Source: JBEVEP01 sp040512755
GTDB taxonomy: Bacteria; Pseudomonadota; Alphaproteobacteria; Rhizobiales; Rhizobiaceae
NCBI GenBank assembly: GCA_040512755.1
Contig: JBEVEP010000102.1
Location: forward strand, 1 to 22,688
Reading direction: 5' to 3'
DNA length: 22,688 nucleotides
The position numbers were made by a program, and so were the translations under genes. Position 1 is the first letter of the stretch, and each line of letters starts with the position of its first letter. Below are positions 14,402 through 21,859 of the stretch, piece by piece. The notes under the pieces were generated by a model. That model did no database searches and was not told where the DNA came from. It worked only from the letters and a program-made list of their open reading frames with translations.

Positions 14402-15817
14402 ATGCAGATCAGATCGACGCTTTCCGCAACACTTGCCGTCGCGCTCCGATCGGTTGCCGCCGGTGCGATGGCTCTCGTCGTGGCCCCGTCCGGGACCGAG
14501 CGTGCTTTTGCGCAGCAGGGACGAGTGCCGATCGTGCGTGATGCTGAGATTGAGGCTCTAGTGCGCGAATATGCGCGGCCAGTCCTGAAGGCGGCGGGGC
14601 TTGAACGGTCCAATATCGAGATCGTTCTTGTCAATGACAGAAGGTTCAACGCATTCGTTGCCGGCCGCCGCATCTTCATCAACACTGGCGCGCTAATGCA
14701 GGCGGAGACGCCGAACGAAATCATCGGCGTCCTGGCGCACGAAGCCGGCCATATCGCCGGCGGACACCAGGAGCGGCTGCGCCAGCAACTGGAGCGGGCT
14801 CAGACTATCGCCATCGTTTCGAGCCTGCTCGGTGTCGGCGCCGTCGCAGCCGGAGCGGCGGCAGGCTCGGGGGAGCTTGCGCAGGCCGGTGCTGGCATAG
14901 CCGCCGGCGGCGGAGAATTGGCCCGCCGTGGTTTGCTTGGCTACCAACGGACCGAAGAGATCACGGCGGATCGTTCGGCCATAACCTATCTCAATGCGAC
15001 CGGACAGTCGGCAAAGGGAATGTTGACCACTTTCCAGCGTTTCCAGAACTCGCTGTCCCTTTCCGGAGCGCGTGTCGACCCGTACCAAGTCAGCCATCCG
15101 ATGCCGCGCGAGCGCATCCAGAACCTGCAGACTTTGGCCAAGAGTAGTCCGTACTTCGACAAAAAGGACCCGCCAGAGCTGCAGCAACGCCACGACATGA
15201 TGCGCGCCAAGATTGCCGTCTTCACGCAAGGTCAGGGAGTGTCCGCGCGCATGTTCCGCAGTCAGTCCGGCGGGCTTGCGGCGAACTACGGCGATGCAAT
15301 GACGTCCTACTTGCATGGCAACCCGCGAGCGGCAGTAACCAAGGCAGACAGCCTGATCAAGTCGCAGCCCGACAATCCGTATTTTTACGAACTGCGGGGG
15401 GATGCCCTTATGAAAGCCAACCGCCCTGCGGAGGCTGCAGAGTCGTATGCAAAAGCGGCCCGGCTCGATCCGGCCCGATCAGGCATCCTGCAGGTCAGTT
15501 ACGGACAGGCGCTTCTTGCGACCGGCAAACCGGACCTTGTCCGCAAGGCGGTAACGGAACTGCAGAAGGGCCTCGATCGCGACCGCCAAAACACGATCGG
15601 ATATCAATACCTTGCACAGGCCTATGGTCAGCTTGGGAAAGTAGCTGAGGCGGAACTCGCCATCGCTGAAGGCCACTACTACAGCGGCAACTACCAGGAG
15701 GCGAAAATTTTCGCCATGCGCGCCCAACAGAAGATGAAGCGCGGTTCTCCGGATTGGGTACGCGCGCAGGACATCATCAACTATCGCCAGCCCGGCAAAG
15801 GCAAAAAAAAGAAGTGA
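14402..15817 (+). CDS. Periplasmic M48 metalloprotease with TPR tail (BepA/YfgC-like)
   Basis: BepA-like proteases help assemble or degrade outer-membrane proteins in the periplasm; the role here is by family. From the start at 14402 the protein is 471 residues. It has a signal peptide (MQIRSTLSATLAVALRSVAA... with cleavage likely near AFAQQ), a zinc protease domain with H113-E114-A-G-H117 and the downstream ExxAD ligand Glu186, and a glycine/alanine-rich hydrophobic stretch between them (about 135-175). The C-terminal third (about 325-455) carries TPR-like helical repeats (e.g. NPYFYELRGDALMKANRP). It ends in a lysine-rich tail. The start at 14402 gives a proper signal peptide and has GAGTGG 8 nt upstream; an earlier ATG at 14339 is less likely. 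It is followed after 50 nt by a DsbA-like gene, probably in one transcript. Confidence 0.92.
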   Translation: MQIRSTLSATLAVALRSVAAGAMALVVAPSGTERAFAQQGRVPIVRDAEIEALVREYARPVLKAAGLERSNIEIVLVNDRRFNAFVAGRRIFINTGALMQAETPNEIIGVLAHEAGHIAGGHQERLRQQLERAQTIAIVSSLLGVGAVAAGAAAGSGELAQAGAGIAAGGGELARRGLLGYQRTEEITADRSAITYLNATGQSAKGMLTTFQRFQNSLSLSGARVDPYQVSHPMPRERIQNLQTLAKSSPYFDKKDPPELQQRHDMMRAKIAVFTQGQGVSARMFRSQSGGLAANYGDAMTSYLHGNPRAAVTKADSLIKSQPDNPYFYELRGDALMKANRPAEAAESYAKAARLDPARSGILQVSYGQALLATGKPDLVRKAVTELQKGLDRDRQNTIGYQYLAQAYGQLGKVAEAELAIAEGHYYSGNYQEAKIFAMRAQQKMKRGSPDWVRAQDIINYRQPGKGKKKK

Positions 15818-15867
15818 ACCTCCCGGTTGCGTAGCGCGACTGACGGCAGGCCACAGGATCGGAACAA

Positions 15868-16686
15868 ATGACAAAGGCAGTTCTATTGAGTACTACGGCT
15901 GCGGCTGTTGGCCTCGCCATTCTTGCGTCTGGCTTCATCGCCGGCCGGCAGACATCGGCCATCCAGGACCCGATACAGGCCGCAGCGTCCTTGCCCGCTG
16001 CTAAGGCGCTTGATCAAAAAGGGGTCGAGTTGATTGTACGCGACTATCTGCTCGCCAATCCAGAAATACTCATGGAAGTGCAAGTCGCGCTCGAGGCCAA
16101 ACAAAAGGAAGAACAGCGGATCGCGAACCTCGGCGTGATCAAGAATGCAAAGGATGAAATCTTCAACTCCTCGTTCGATGGCGTTGTTGGAAATCCAAAT
16201 GGCCCGGTTACGATTGTGGAGTTCTACGATTACAACTGCGGCTACTGCAAAAGGGCCATCGAGGATATGCGTGCCCTCACCAGCGAGGATCCGGACCTCC
16301 GTTTCGTGCTCAAGGAATTCCCCATCCTTGGGCCGGATTCACAAAAGGCGCATATGGTATCGATGGCTTTCCGCAAGCTCATGCCGGAGAAGTTCAGCGA
16401 GTTTCACAACGGCCTGTTGGGCGGTCCTGGCCGGGCCACCGAAGCCAGCGCGCTCAAGCTGGCCCTGTCCTTGGGAGCCAACGAAGCCGACCTCCGCGAC
16501 GCGATGAAGGACCCGGCCATCCCTGCTGCCTTCGAGAAGACCTTTGAGCTCGCTAACAAGCTCTCCGTAACGGGAACGCCTTCTTATGTTGTCGGCAACG
16601 AGGTCGTGTTCGGAGCCCTCGGCCAGGAAGTGCTCGCCGAAAAGATCGAAGCCGCCAGAGCCTGTCTCCAGGACGCCACTTGCTGA
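15868..16686 (+). CDS. DsbA-like thiol:disulfide oxidoreductase
   Basis: This is a periplasmic thioredoxin-fold protein that would make or reshuffle disulfides in envelope proteins. The 272 residues show an N-terminal signal or anchor (about 1-25), a helical N-terminal stretch (about 45-95, the extension seen in Com1/ScsC-type DsbA proteins), then the thioredoxin domain with C124-G-Y-C127 and the cis-proline loop T237-P238. A second pair of cysteines, Cys266 and Cys272, lies at the very C-terminus. It follows the M48 protease gene by 50 nt, which suggests a shared envelope quality-control role. A 134-nt gap with a possible hairpin separates it from aroQ. It is not close enough to E. coli DsbA to assign that symbol. 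Confidence 0.92.
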   Translation: MTKAVLLSTTAAAVGLAILASGFIAGRQTSAIQDPIQAAASLPAAKALDQKGVELIVRDYLLANPEILMEVQVALEAKQKEEQRIANLGVIKNAKDEIFNSSFDGVVGNPNGPVTIVEFYDYNCGYCKRAIEDMRALTSEDPDLRFVLKEFPILGPDSQKAHMVSMAFRKLMPEKFSEFHNGLLGGPGRATEASALKLALSLGANEADLRDAMKDPAIPAAFEKTFELANKLSVTGTPSYVVGNEVVFGALGQEVLAEKIEAARACLQDATC

Positions 16687-16720
16687 GATCTTCCAATTGC
16701 GGCTGAATTCACCGCGTTGT

Positions 16721-16752
16721 GGAAAGCAAAAGAACCCTCTTGCGCTCTTTCC
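16721..16752 (+). other. Hairpin in the dsbA-aroQ gap
   Basis: GGAAAG (16721-16726) pairs with CTTTCC (16747-16752), with an inner CAAAAG/CTCTTG stem that has one mismatch and a loop AACC. It has no T-run after it, so it could be an attenuator or mRNA-stability element rather than a terminator. Confidence 0.3.
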
Positions 16753-16755
16753 GCA

Positions 16756-16773
16756 GCCGACTATGCCGACTAT
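16756..16773 (+). repeat. Tandem 9-bp repeat GCCGACTAT before aroQ
   Basis: Two perfect copies (16756-16764 and 16765-16773) lie about 50 nt upstream of aroQ. The second copy runs into TATAGA, which could be a -10 box, but no good -35 box is 17 nt upstream. It may be a regulator site or a chance duplication. Confidence 0.45.
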
Positions 16774-16820
16774 AGAGGTTCCGTCGCGCCGGGAGGTCCC
16801 GGCGTCGAAAGGTCGGCATT

Positions 16821-17255
16821 TTGAAAACGGTCTTCATCCTCAACGGTCCCAACCTCAACGCGCTTGGCAAGCGCGAGCCTGGTATCTATGGCGGCAAGAC
16901 GCTCGAGGCGATCGAAGAGGACTGCCGGGTTATCGGATCGGAACTCGGACTGGCTATCGATTTCCGGCAATCCAATCATGAAGGCGATCTGGTCGACTGG
17001 ATCCAGGAAGCAGGCGACAAGGCGGCGGGTATCGTGATCAATGCCGGCGCCTACACGCATACGTCCATTGCCATCCATGACGCCTTGCGCTCGGTGTCGC
17101 CTCTCCCGGTGGCCGAGGTACATCTTTCCAACATTCATGCACGCGAGTCTTTTCGCCACGTTTCCATGGTCGCTCCGGTCGCTGTCGGGATGATCTGCGG
17201 CTTCGGCCCGCTCGGATACACTCTGGCGCTCAGGGCGCTCGCATCCCGGTTCTGA
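16821..17255 (+). CDS. aroQ: Type II 3-dehydroquinate dehydratase
   Basis: AroQ dehydrates 3-dehydroquinate to 3-dehydroshikimate, the third step of the shikimate pathway to aromatic amino acids. The 144-residue length is normal. Diagnostic residues are present: the N-terminal LNGPNLNALGKREPGIYG with Arg18 and catalytic Tyr23 on the lid loop, Asn75 in INAGAYTHTS, and Glu99 and catalytic His101 in EVHLSNIHARESFRHVS. It begins with TTG (16821), preceded by AAAGG about 9 nt upstream; no ATG lies at a position that would keep the conserved N-terminus, so the TTG start is well supported. It is 26 nt before accB, an arrangement common in alphaproteobacteria. Confidence 0.96.
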   Translation: MKTVFILNGPNLNALGKREPGIYGGKTLEAIEEDCRVIGSELGLAIDFRQSNHEGDLVDWIQEAGDKAAGIVINAGAYTHTSIAIHDALRSVSPLPVAEVHLSNIHARESFRHVSMVAPVAVGMICGFGPLGYTLALRALASRF

Positions 17256-17281
17256 CCGGAAAACATAGGGACATGCCTCGA

Positions 17282-17749
17282 ATGTCGATCAAGAAGAATG
17301 GTGTTGACCAGCAACTCATCCGCGAACTGGCTGGCATCCTCAACGAAACAAATCTGACCGAGATAGAAGTCGAGCAGGGCGATCTGCGCGTTCGGGTTTC
17401 GCGGCAGTCGACGACTGTTCACACAGTTTCTGCCCCTGCACTCCAGCCGTCGCACGCTCCCGCACCTGCCGCTGCGCAGCCTGGTTCAGCTCCAGCCGCA
17501 CCGATCGATCTCTCGAAAAATGCTGTCCCCTCGCCTATGGTCGGCACTGCCTATGCGGCGGCATCACCCGACGCAAAGCCCTTCATCGAGGTTGGCCAGC
17601 AGGTTCGTGAGGGGCAGACGCTTCTCATCATCGAAGCTATGAAGAAGATGAATCAGATTCCCTCGCCGCGGGTCGGAACGATAACGGCGATCCTTTTCGA
17701 GGATGGGCAGCCCGTCGAATATGGCGAGCCGCTGGTCGTTATCGAATAG
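17282..17749 (+). CDS. accB: Biotin carboxyl carrier protein of acetyl-CoA carboxylase
   Basis: BCCP carries biotin between biotin carboxylase and carboxyltransferase in the first step of fatty-acid synthesis. From the start at 17282 it has 155 residues: an N-terminal helical region (IRELAGILNETNLTEIEVEQ), a proline/alanine linker (about 50-80) and the biotinyl domain. The biotin-accepting lysine is Lys121 in EAMKKMN; most homologues I recall have M, T or L after it, so a second lysine here is unusual. An in-frame ATG at 17273 would add MPR, but MSIKK matches rhizobial BCCP starts better; neither has an ideally spaced ribosome binding site (AGGG about 11 nt from 17282). It is 11 nt before accC. 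Confidence 0.95.
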   Translation: MSIKKNGVDQQLIRELAGILNETNLTEIEVEQGDLRVRVSRQSTTVHTVSAPALQPSHAPAPAAAQPGSAPAAPIDLSKNAVPSPMVGTAYAAASPDAKPFIEVGQQVREGQTLLIIEAMKKMNQIPSPRVGTITAILFEDGQPVEYGEPLVVIE

Positions 17750-17760
17750 GGCGGCGCGGC

Positions 17761-19104
17761 ATGTTTCAGAAGATCTTGATCGCCAACCGCGGCGAAATCG
17801 CCCTCAGGGTGCTTCGCGCGGCCAAAGAACTCGGCATCAACACGGTCGTGGTCCATTCCACCGCCGACGCCGACGCAATGCACGTAAGACTGGCCGATGA
17901 GAGCGTCTGCATCGGTCCGCCGCCTTCTCGCGAGTCTTATCTCAACATTCACCAGATTGTTGCGGCCTGCGAGATCACAGGCGCCGATGCCGTTCATCCA
18001 GGCTATGGATTCCTGTCGGAGAATGCGAAATTTGCTGACATACTGGCTGCCCATCACATCACATTCATAGGGCCTTCCGCCGAACACATTCGAATCATGG
18101 GCGATAAGATCGAAGCCAAACGCACCGCCAAGCGTCTCGGAATTCCCGTCGTGCCCGGCTCGGATGGCGCGATATCCGATGAGAAGGAAGCGAAACGGAT
18201 AGCCGCAGAGATCGGCTATCCAGTGATTATCAAAGCCTCCGCAGGTGGCGGCGGGCGCGGCATGAAGGTCGCCCGCAATGAAGACGACCTCGAAACGGCG
18301 CTTGCGACGGCGCGCTCCGAAGCCAGCGCTGCGTTCGGCGATGACGCCGTCTATATTGAGAAGTATCTTGAAAAGCCGCGCCATATCGAGGTGCAGATCG
18401 TCGGCGACGGCGCCCACAAGGCGATCCACCTGGGCGAGCGTGACTGTTCCCTGCAGCGGCGGCACCAAAAGGTTTGGGAAGAAGCCAATTCGCCCGCCCT
18501 CAATGAGGAAGAGCGTTCCCGCATCGGCGAGATCTGCTCGAAGGCCATAGCCGACCTCGGCTATTCCGGGGCGGGCACCATCGAATTCCTCTACGAAGAC
18601 GGCAAGTTCTATTTCATTGAAATGAACACGCGCCTTCAGGTCGAGCACCCGGTCACGGAGGCGATAACCGGCATCGATCTCGTGCACGAACAGATCCGTG
18701 TCGCCTCAGGGGGCGGCCTCTCCGTGCGCCAGGAAGACATCCGCTTCCACGGCCATGCAATCGAATGCCGCATCAACGCGGAGGATCCTCGCACGTTCGT
18801 TCCGTCGCCGGGCACGATAACCCATTTCCACACGCCGGGAGGACTTGGAATCCGCGTCGATTCGGGCGTCTATTCTGGCTATCGCATTCCGCCTTACTAC
18901 GACAGCCTGATCGGCAAGCTGATCGTCCATGGACGCAATCGTATCGAGGCTATGATGCGACTGCGCCGCGCGCTGGACGAATTCGTCGTCGACGGCATCA
19001 AGACTACTTTGCCGTTGTTCCGCGAGTTGGTTGGCAACCCCGACATCGCTAACGGCGACTACGACATTCACTGGCTCGAAAAGCATCTGGCGGAGACTGC
19101 GTAA
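17761..19104 (+). CDS. accC: Biotin carboxylase subunit of acetyl-CoA carboxylase
   Basis: AccC uses ATP and bicarbonate to carboxylate biotin on AccB. The 447 residues follow the family: N-terminal ANRGEIALR (8-16), ATP-grasp domain with Lys158 and the glycine-rich loop AGGGGRGMK (161-169), the ERDCSLQRRHQK region (226-237), and the catalytic segment IEMNTRLQVEHPVTE with Glu287, Asn289, Arg291 and Glu295, then the C-terminal domain with SYRIPPYYDSLIGKL-type sequence. It is full length and intact, 11 nt after accB and 17 nt before aat, clearly one transcript. The large frame antisense to it (17653-18687) is a shadow. Confidence 0.98.
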   Translation: MFQKILIANRGEIALRVLRAAKELGINTVVVHSTADADAMHVRLADESVCIGPPPSRESYLNIHQIVAACEITGADAVHPGYGFLSENAKFADILAAHHITFIGPSAEHIRIMGDKIEAKRTAKRLGIPVVPGSDGAISDEKEAKRIAAEIGYPVIIKASAGGGGRGMKVARNEDDLETALATARSEASAAFGDDAVYIEKYLEKPRHIEVQIVGDGAHKAIHLGERDCSLQRRHQKVWEEANSPALNEEERSRIGEICSKAIADLGYSGAGTIEFLYEDGKFYFIEMNTRLQVEHPVTEAITGIDLVHEQIRVASGGGLSVRQEDIRFHGHAIECRINAEDPRTFVPSPGTITHFHTPGGLGIRVDSGVYSGYRIPPYYDSLIGKLIVHGRNRIEAMMRLRRALDEFVVDGIKTTLPLFRELVGNPDIANGDYDIHWLEKHLAETA

Positions 19105-19121
19105 GAGCATATTTTAGGCGC

Positions 19122-19739
19122 ATGACCCGCCCTTACGCACCAGGTTATCGCATTCCGCCTGACCTGCTCTTGAAGGCCTACGCCTCTGGTGTGTTTCCGA
19201 TGGCGGAAAGCGCGAGCGACCCGGAGGTGTTCTGGGTAAGGCCCGAATCACGCGGCATCATTCCGCTTCACGCGCTCCATGTCCCGAGAAGCCTTCGCAA
19301 GACAATCCGGCAGCAACGCTTCGATGTCCGGATGGATTATGACTTTGAGGCGGTTATCGATGGCTGCGCCGAGGCGCGCGAAGGACGCAGGAGCACGTGG
19401 ATAAACGCGCCGATTCGCGAGGCCTACATTGGGCTGCATCAGCGCGGCAATTGTCACTCGGTCGAGGCCTGGCGAGATGGGTTTTTGGTTGGAGGGCTCT
19501 ACGGCGTTACTCTCGGCCGCGCGTTCTTCGGCGAAAGCATGTTCTCACGCGAACAGAACGCATCGAAGGTCTGCCTGGTCAAGCTGGTGGAGCATCTTAA
19601 CAATCAAGGCTTTCTGTTGCTCGATACGCAGTTCACCACCGAGCACCTCAAGCGCTTTGGGGCGATCGACGTGCCGAGAAGAAACTACGAGAAGCTTTTG
19701 GAAGAAGCGCTCCGCGGTGAAGCAGTTTTCTTGCCCTAG
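19122..19739 (+). CDS. aat: Leucyl/phenylalanyl-tRNA--protein transferase
   Basis: Aat transfers Leu or Phe from tRNA to N-terminal Lys or Arg of proteins, marking them for ClpS/ClpAP degradation (bacterial N-degron pathway). It is 205 residues, at the short end of the family; the rhizobial form lacks the longer E. coli termini. The GVFPMAES (23-30) and WVRPESRGIIPL (38-49) motifs, the SVEAW...LVGGLYGVTLGRAFFGESMFS core and LLDTQFTTEHLKRFGA are diagnostic. The start ATG follows a short TAGG element 4 nt upstream. It is the last gene of the plus-strand cluster, 17 nt after accC and convergent with the DUF2155 gene. Confidence 0.96.
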   Translation: MTRPYAPGYRIPPDLLLKAYASGVFPMAESASDPEVFWVRPESRGIIPLHALHVPRSLRKTIRQQRFDVRMDYDFEAVIDGCAEAREGRRSTWINAPIREAYIGLHQRGNCHSVEAWRDGFLVGGLYGVTLGRAFFGESMFSREQNASKVCLVKLVEHLNNQGFLLLDTQFTTEHLKRFGAIDVPRRNYEKLLEEALRGEAVFLP

Positions 19740-19783
19740 CTGGCTGCGCTGGCGTTCAATGGCGTTTGCAGTGACATGGTGAC

Positions 19784-19804
19784 GCTCCGGTTCGTTCCGG
19801 AAGC
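19784..19804. other. Weak hairpin between convergent aat and DUF2155 genes
   Basis: GCTCCGG (19784-19790), loop TTCGTT, CCGGAAGC (19797-19804): 5 bp plus 2 more beyond a single-base bulge. It is the only terminator-like element in the 74-bp convergent gap and has no T-run, so termination here may be Rho-dependent. Confidence 0.3.
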
Positions 19805-19813
19805 ATCCTGCCC

Positions 19814-20254
19814 TCAGTTCGTCTTCGGCTTTTCCGGTGGCGGCACGTCCGACTTCTGTTTGCAACCCTTCAGCCACACGTCGTAAACTGCATGCTCGAC
19901 GGCATTGAGGCCCGGGCTTTCAGCAAACATCCAACCTGTAAAGATGCGCTGTATCTTGCGGTCGAGCGTTATCTCGTCAACCTCGACGAAGGAGTCCGTC
20001 TTCGGCTCCTCTTCCTTGGGCCGGGAATAGCAAATACGAGGCGTCACCTGCAGCGCGCCAAACTGCACCGTCTCGTCGATATAAACATCGAAGGTCGTGA
20101 TTCGACCGGTGATCTTGTCGATTCCCGCGAACTCCGCGATCGGATTCTTGATCCTTTCGGCATTCGCGGCCGGGATGCCGACGAACAGCCCTACGAGAGC
20201 CGCCAAAACCAACCTCGCGGGTCGGCTCAACGAAAGACGACTGTCAATTGCCAT
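19814..20254 (-). CDS. DUF2155 secreted protein
   Basis: This is a small protein of the DUF2155 family, which I know mainly from alphaproteobacteria and which has no firm function. Of 146 residues, the first 32 form a clear signal peptide (hydrophobic core LVLAALVGLFVGIPA, cleavage after AANA). The mature part has the family pattern: NPIAEFAGIDKITGRITTF, then FGALQVTPRICYSRP, and GWMFAESPGLNAVEHAVYDVW followed by LKGC. The only two cysteines, Cys75 and Cys131, could form one disulfide in the periplasm. It lies 127 nt after the NDUFA12 gene on the same strand. No strong ribosome binding site precedes the ATG. Confidence 0.9.
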   Translation of the reverse strand: MAIDSRLSLSRPARLVLAALVGLFVGIPAANAERIKNPIAEFAGIDKITGRITTFDVYIDETVQFGALQVTPRICYSRPKEEEPKTDSFVEVDEITLDRKIQRIFTGWMFAESPGLNAVEHAVYDVWLKGCKQKSDVPPPEKPKTN

Positions 20255-20381
20255 GAAGATACCGAATGTTCCGCCCGAGTCCGGTTTCCGATCCTCGGAT
20301 CCTGTTCCGCCGATAGTGGGAACCGGTTAGCCGTGAATTGTGGCAACAAAAGACCACGGTTCGAGGGCGCTCCAGTCTAGC

Positions 20382-20780
20382 TTAGCTACCCGGAGTCCAG
20401 GCGTCATAATCACCTGTCACGCGCGGCCGGTGTTCATTTGTCAAAACCGAACCTTTCGGCCGGTATGCGGCGCCTGAACCGGTGAGGTTTGGCTGATGCG
20501 GTTTTTGCCACTCACGCGGCTTGTAGTTTTCCTTCACAGGCGGCGTGTCAACGCGATGATGCATCCAACCGTGCCAGCCAGGCGGAATCATGGAAGCTTC
20601 CGAATACCCGGCATAGATCACCCAGCGGCGCGTGCGCCCCTCCGAATCCTTGCCGCCTTCGTAGTAGATATTGCCGAATTCGTCCTGGCCGACTTCCGTG
20701 CCATGTCTCCAGGTGTGAAACCGCGTTCCAAGCGTCTGGCCGTTCCACCAAGTGAAGAACTGTTTCAGGAAATTGGTCAT
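20382..20780 (-). CDS. NDUFA12-family complex I subunit
   Basis: NDUFA12 (B17.2) is an accessory subunit of NADH:ubiquinone oxidoreductase shared by mitochondria and alphaproteobacteria; it sits on the peripheral arm near the quinone site. The 132 residues start MTNFLKQFFTWWNGQTLGTR, and continue with DEFGNIYYE (33-41), RRWVIYAGYSEAS (51-63), IPPGWHGWMHH (65-75) and PNLTG (97-101), all family hallmarks. The start at 20780 has AGGA 5 nt upstream and a good promoter at 20814-20842; the frame is open to an ATG at 20882, but that would place the start upstream of the promoter and add an unrelated basic stretch. The other complex I genes are not in this window. Confidence 0.95.
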   Translation of the reverse strand: MTNFLKQFFTWWNGQTLGTRFHTWRHGTEVGQDEFGNIYYEGGKDSEGRTRRWVIYAGYSEASMIPPGWHGWMHHRVDTPPVKENYKPREWQKPHQPNLTGSGAAYRPKGSVLTNEHRPRVTGDYDAWTPGS

Positions 20781-20813
20781 TGCGTTCCTCGCGCGGCGGG
20801 TCTCAGGCTCCCG

Positions 20814-20842
20814 CTTATGGCGTTCCGCGCGGTCTATGGCAA
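20814..20842 (-). promoter_or_regulatory. Predicted promoter of the NDUFA12 gene
   Basis: TTGCCA (20842-20837) and CATAAG (20819-20814) on the minus strand are 17 nt apart, 5/6 and 4/6 to consensus. Transcription would start near 20807, 27 nt before the ATG at 20780, and could include the DUF2155 gene. Confidence 0.5.
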
Positions 20843-20878
20843 GTGGTTGTCGGCTCCCCGCCGGAGTCGCCGTTGCGC

Positions 20879-21364
20879 TCATTCGCGCAGCTTCATTTTG
20901 AAACCAGCATGTGACTGGCGAAAACCCAGCCGCGTATAGAAGCGATGAGCGTCCCGCCGGTTGTTGTTGGACATCAATTGGACCATGCGCACGCCGGCGG
21001 CCCTGCCTTGCTCAATGGCATAGCGGATCATCTCGGCCCCGATTCCCTTGCCGCGCATGTCCGCACGCGTCTGTACGGCTTCGATTGTGAGGTTCGAGGA
21101 ACCACGTCCTGTAAGGGACGTCACCAATGTCGTCTGAAAAGTCCCGACCACCTCGCCAACGAATTCTGCGACATACAGGGCATCGCAAGGATTGGCGGCT
21201 ATGCGCTCGAATGCCGCTTCGTAGGCTGGCTGGAGTGCCGGATCGTTGGTATCCCCGTGTCCTCCGACGCGGTCAGCAGCAAAAATTGCCGCCAACTCTG
21301 GCAAATCTTCCCGGCGAGCGGCTCGAATCCTCAGTTCTCCGATGACGTCCACTACCGGAGGCAT
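20879..21364 (-). CDS. GNAT-family N-acetyltransferase (first of a pair)
   Basis: A single-domain acetyl-CoA-dependent acetyltransferase of unknown substrate, 161 residues. The acetyl-CoA pyrophosphate loop is RADMRGKGIGAEMI (motif A, RGKGIG), and motif B contains the asparagine-rich LMSNNNRRDAHRFYTRLGF, typical of GNAT enzymes. Its ATG shares one base with the TGA of the upstream GNAT gene (TGATG), so the two are translationally coupled. Together with gatB they form a tight three-gene unit. The substrate could be a small molecule, an amino-acid analogue or a protein; nothing in the sequence decides. Confidence 0.9.
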   Translation of the reverse strand: MPPVVDVIGELRIRAARREDLPELAAIFAADRVGGHGDTNDPALQPAYEAAFERIAANPCDALYVAEFVGEVVGTFQTTLVTSLTGRGSSNLTIEAVQTRADMRGKGIGAEMIRYAIEQGRAAGVRMVQLMSNNNRRDAHRFYTRLGFRQSHAGFKMKLRE

Positions 21365-21855
21365 CAGACGAGCGGCTTCTCAAGGATCAAGGCCGGAATG
21401 CCTGACTGGCCGCCTCCGCAATTTGCCGTTCGCCCCGCTTCGGTAAAACCCTGGGCGCGATAGAATCCAATGGCAGGGGCATTCGCTTCTTCAACTTCAA
21501 GCCGGACCAATCTGGCGTCCGGAAACGACTCCTCAATCTCCCGCAGCAACATGGCGCCCACGCCGACACCCTGATGAGCAGGTGCGACATAGAGTTGATG
21601 CAGCATGACAGTGTTGCCATCTTCGACAGCGGCCGCGAAAGCCATGCCGCTTATCGCTTTCGCGTCATCCGCCACGAGGAATTCCGAGTTTGGTCTGGTA
21701 AGCCGTGCCTGCAGGGATGGGATAGAATGCCACTCGTTGGTGATCGCGGTCACCCTGTCCACGCCATAGATATCATCATATGTCGCGTGCCAAGTTTTCA
21801 CCAGCAGTGCCCGAATTGCAGGCAGGTCCCGCTCGCTGGCTGTCCTGACAAACAA
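21364..21855 (-). CDS. GNAT-family N-acetyltransferase (second of a pair)
   Basis: A 163-residue GNAT enzyme of unknown substrate. Motif A is LYVAPAHQGVGVGAMLL, with HQGVGVG as the acetyl-CoA loop; motif B has RLEVEEANAPAIGFYRAQGF. The N-terminal FVRTASERDLPAIRALLVKT is typical of the fold. It begins with TTG at 21855; the GAGGAATAG that ends gatB acts as its ribosome binding site, about 8 nt upstream. The stop overlaps the next GNAT start (TGATG). It is only distantly similar to its neighbour, so a recent tandem duplication is unlikely. Confidence 0.88.
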   Translation of the reverse strand: MFVRTASERDLPAIRALLVKTWHATYDDIYGVDRVTAITNEWHSIPSLQARLTRPNSEFLVADDAKAISGMAFAAAVEDGNTVMLHQLYVAPAHQGVGVGAMLLREIEESFPDARLVRLEVEEANAPAIGFYRAQGFTEAGRTANCGGGQSGIPALILEKPLV

Positions 21856-21859
21856 AGGA

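Noticed and set aside
17653..18687. 344-aa frame antisense to accC and the end of accB
   Set aside because: accC is intact with all catalytic residues; the antisense protein has no family resemblance.
20781..20882. Longer NDUFA12 start with ATGA overlap to the GNAT stop
   Set aside because: The overlap looks like coupling, but the added residues do not match the family, no ribosome binding site precedes it, and a good promoter and AGGA site lie downstream of it.
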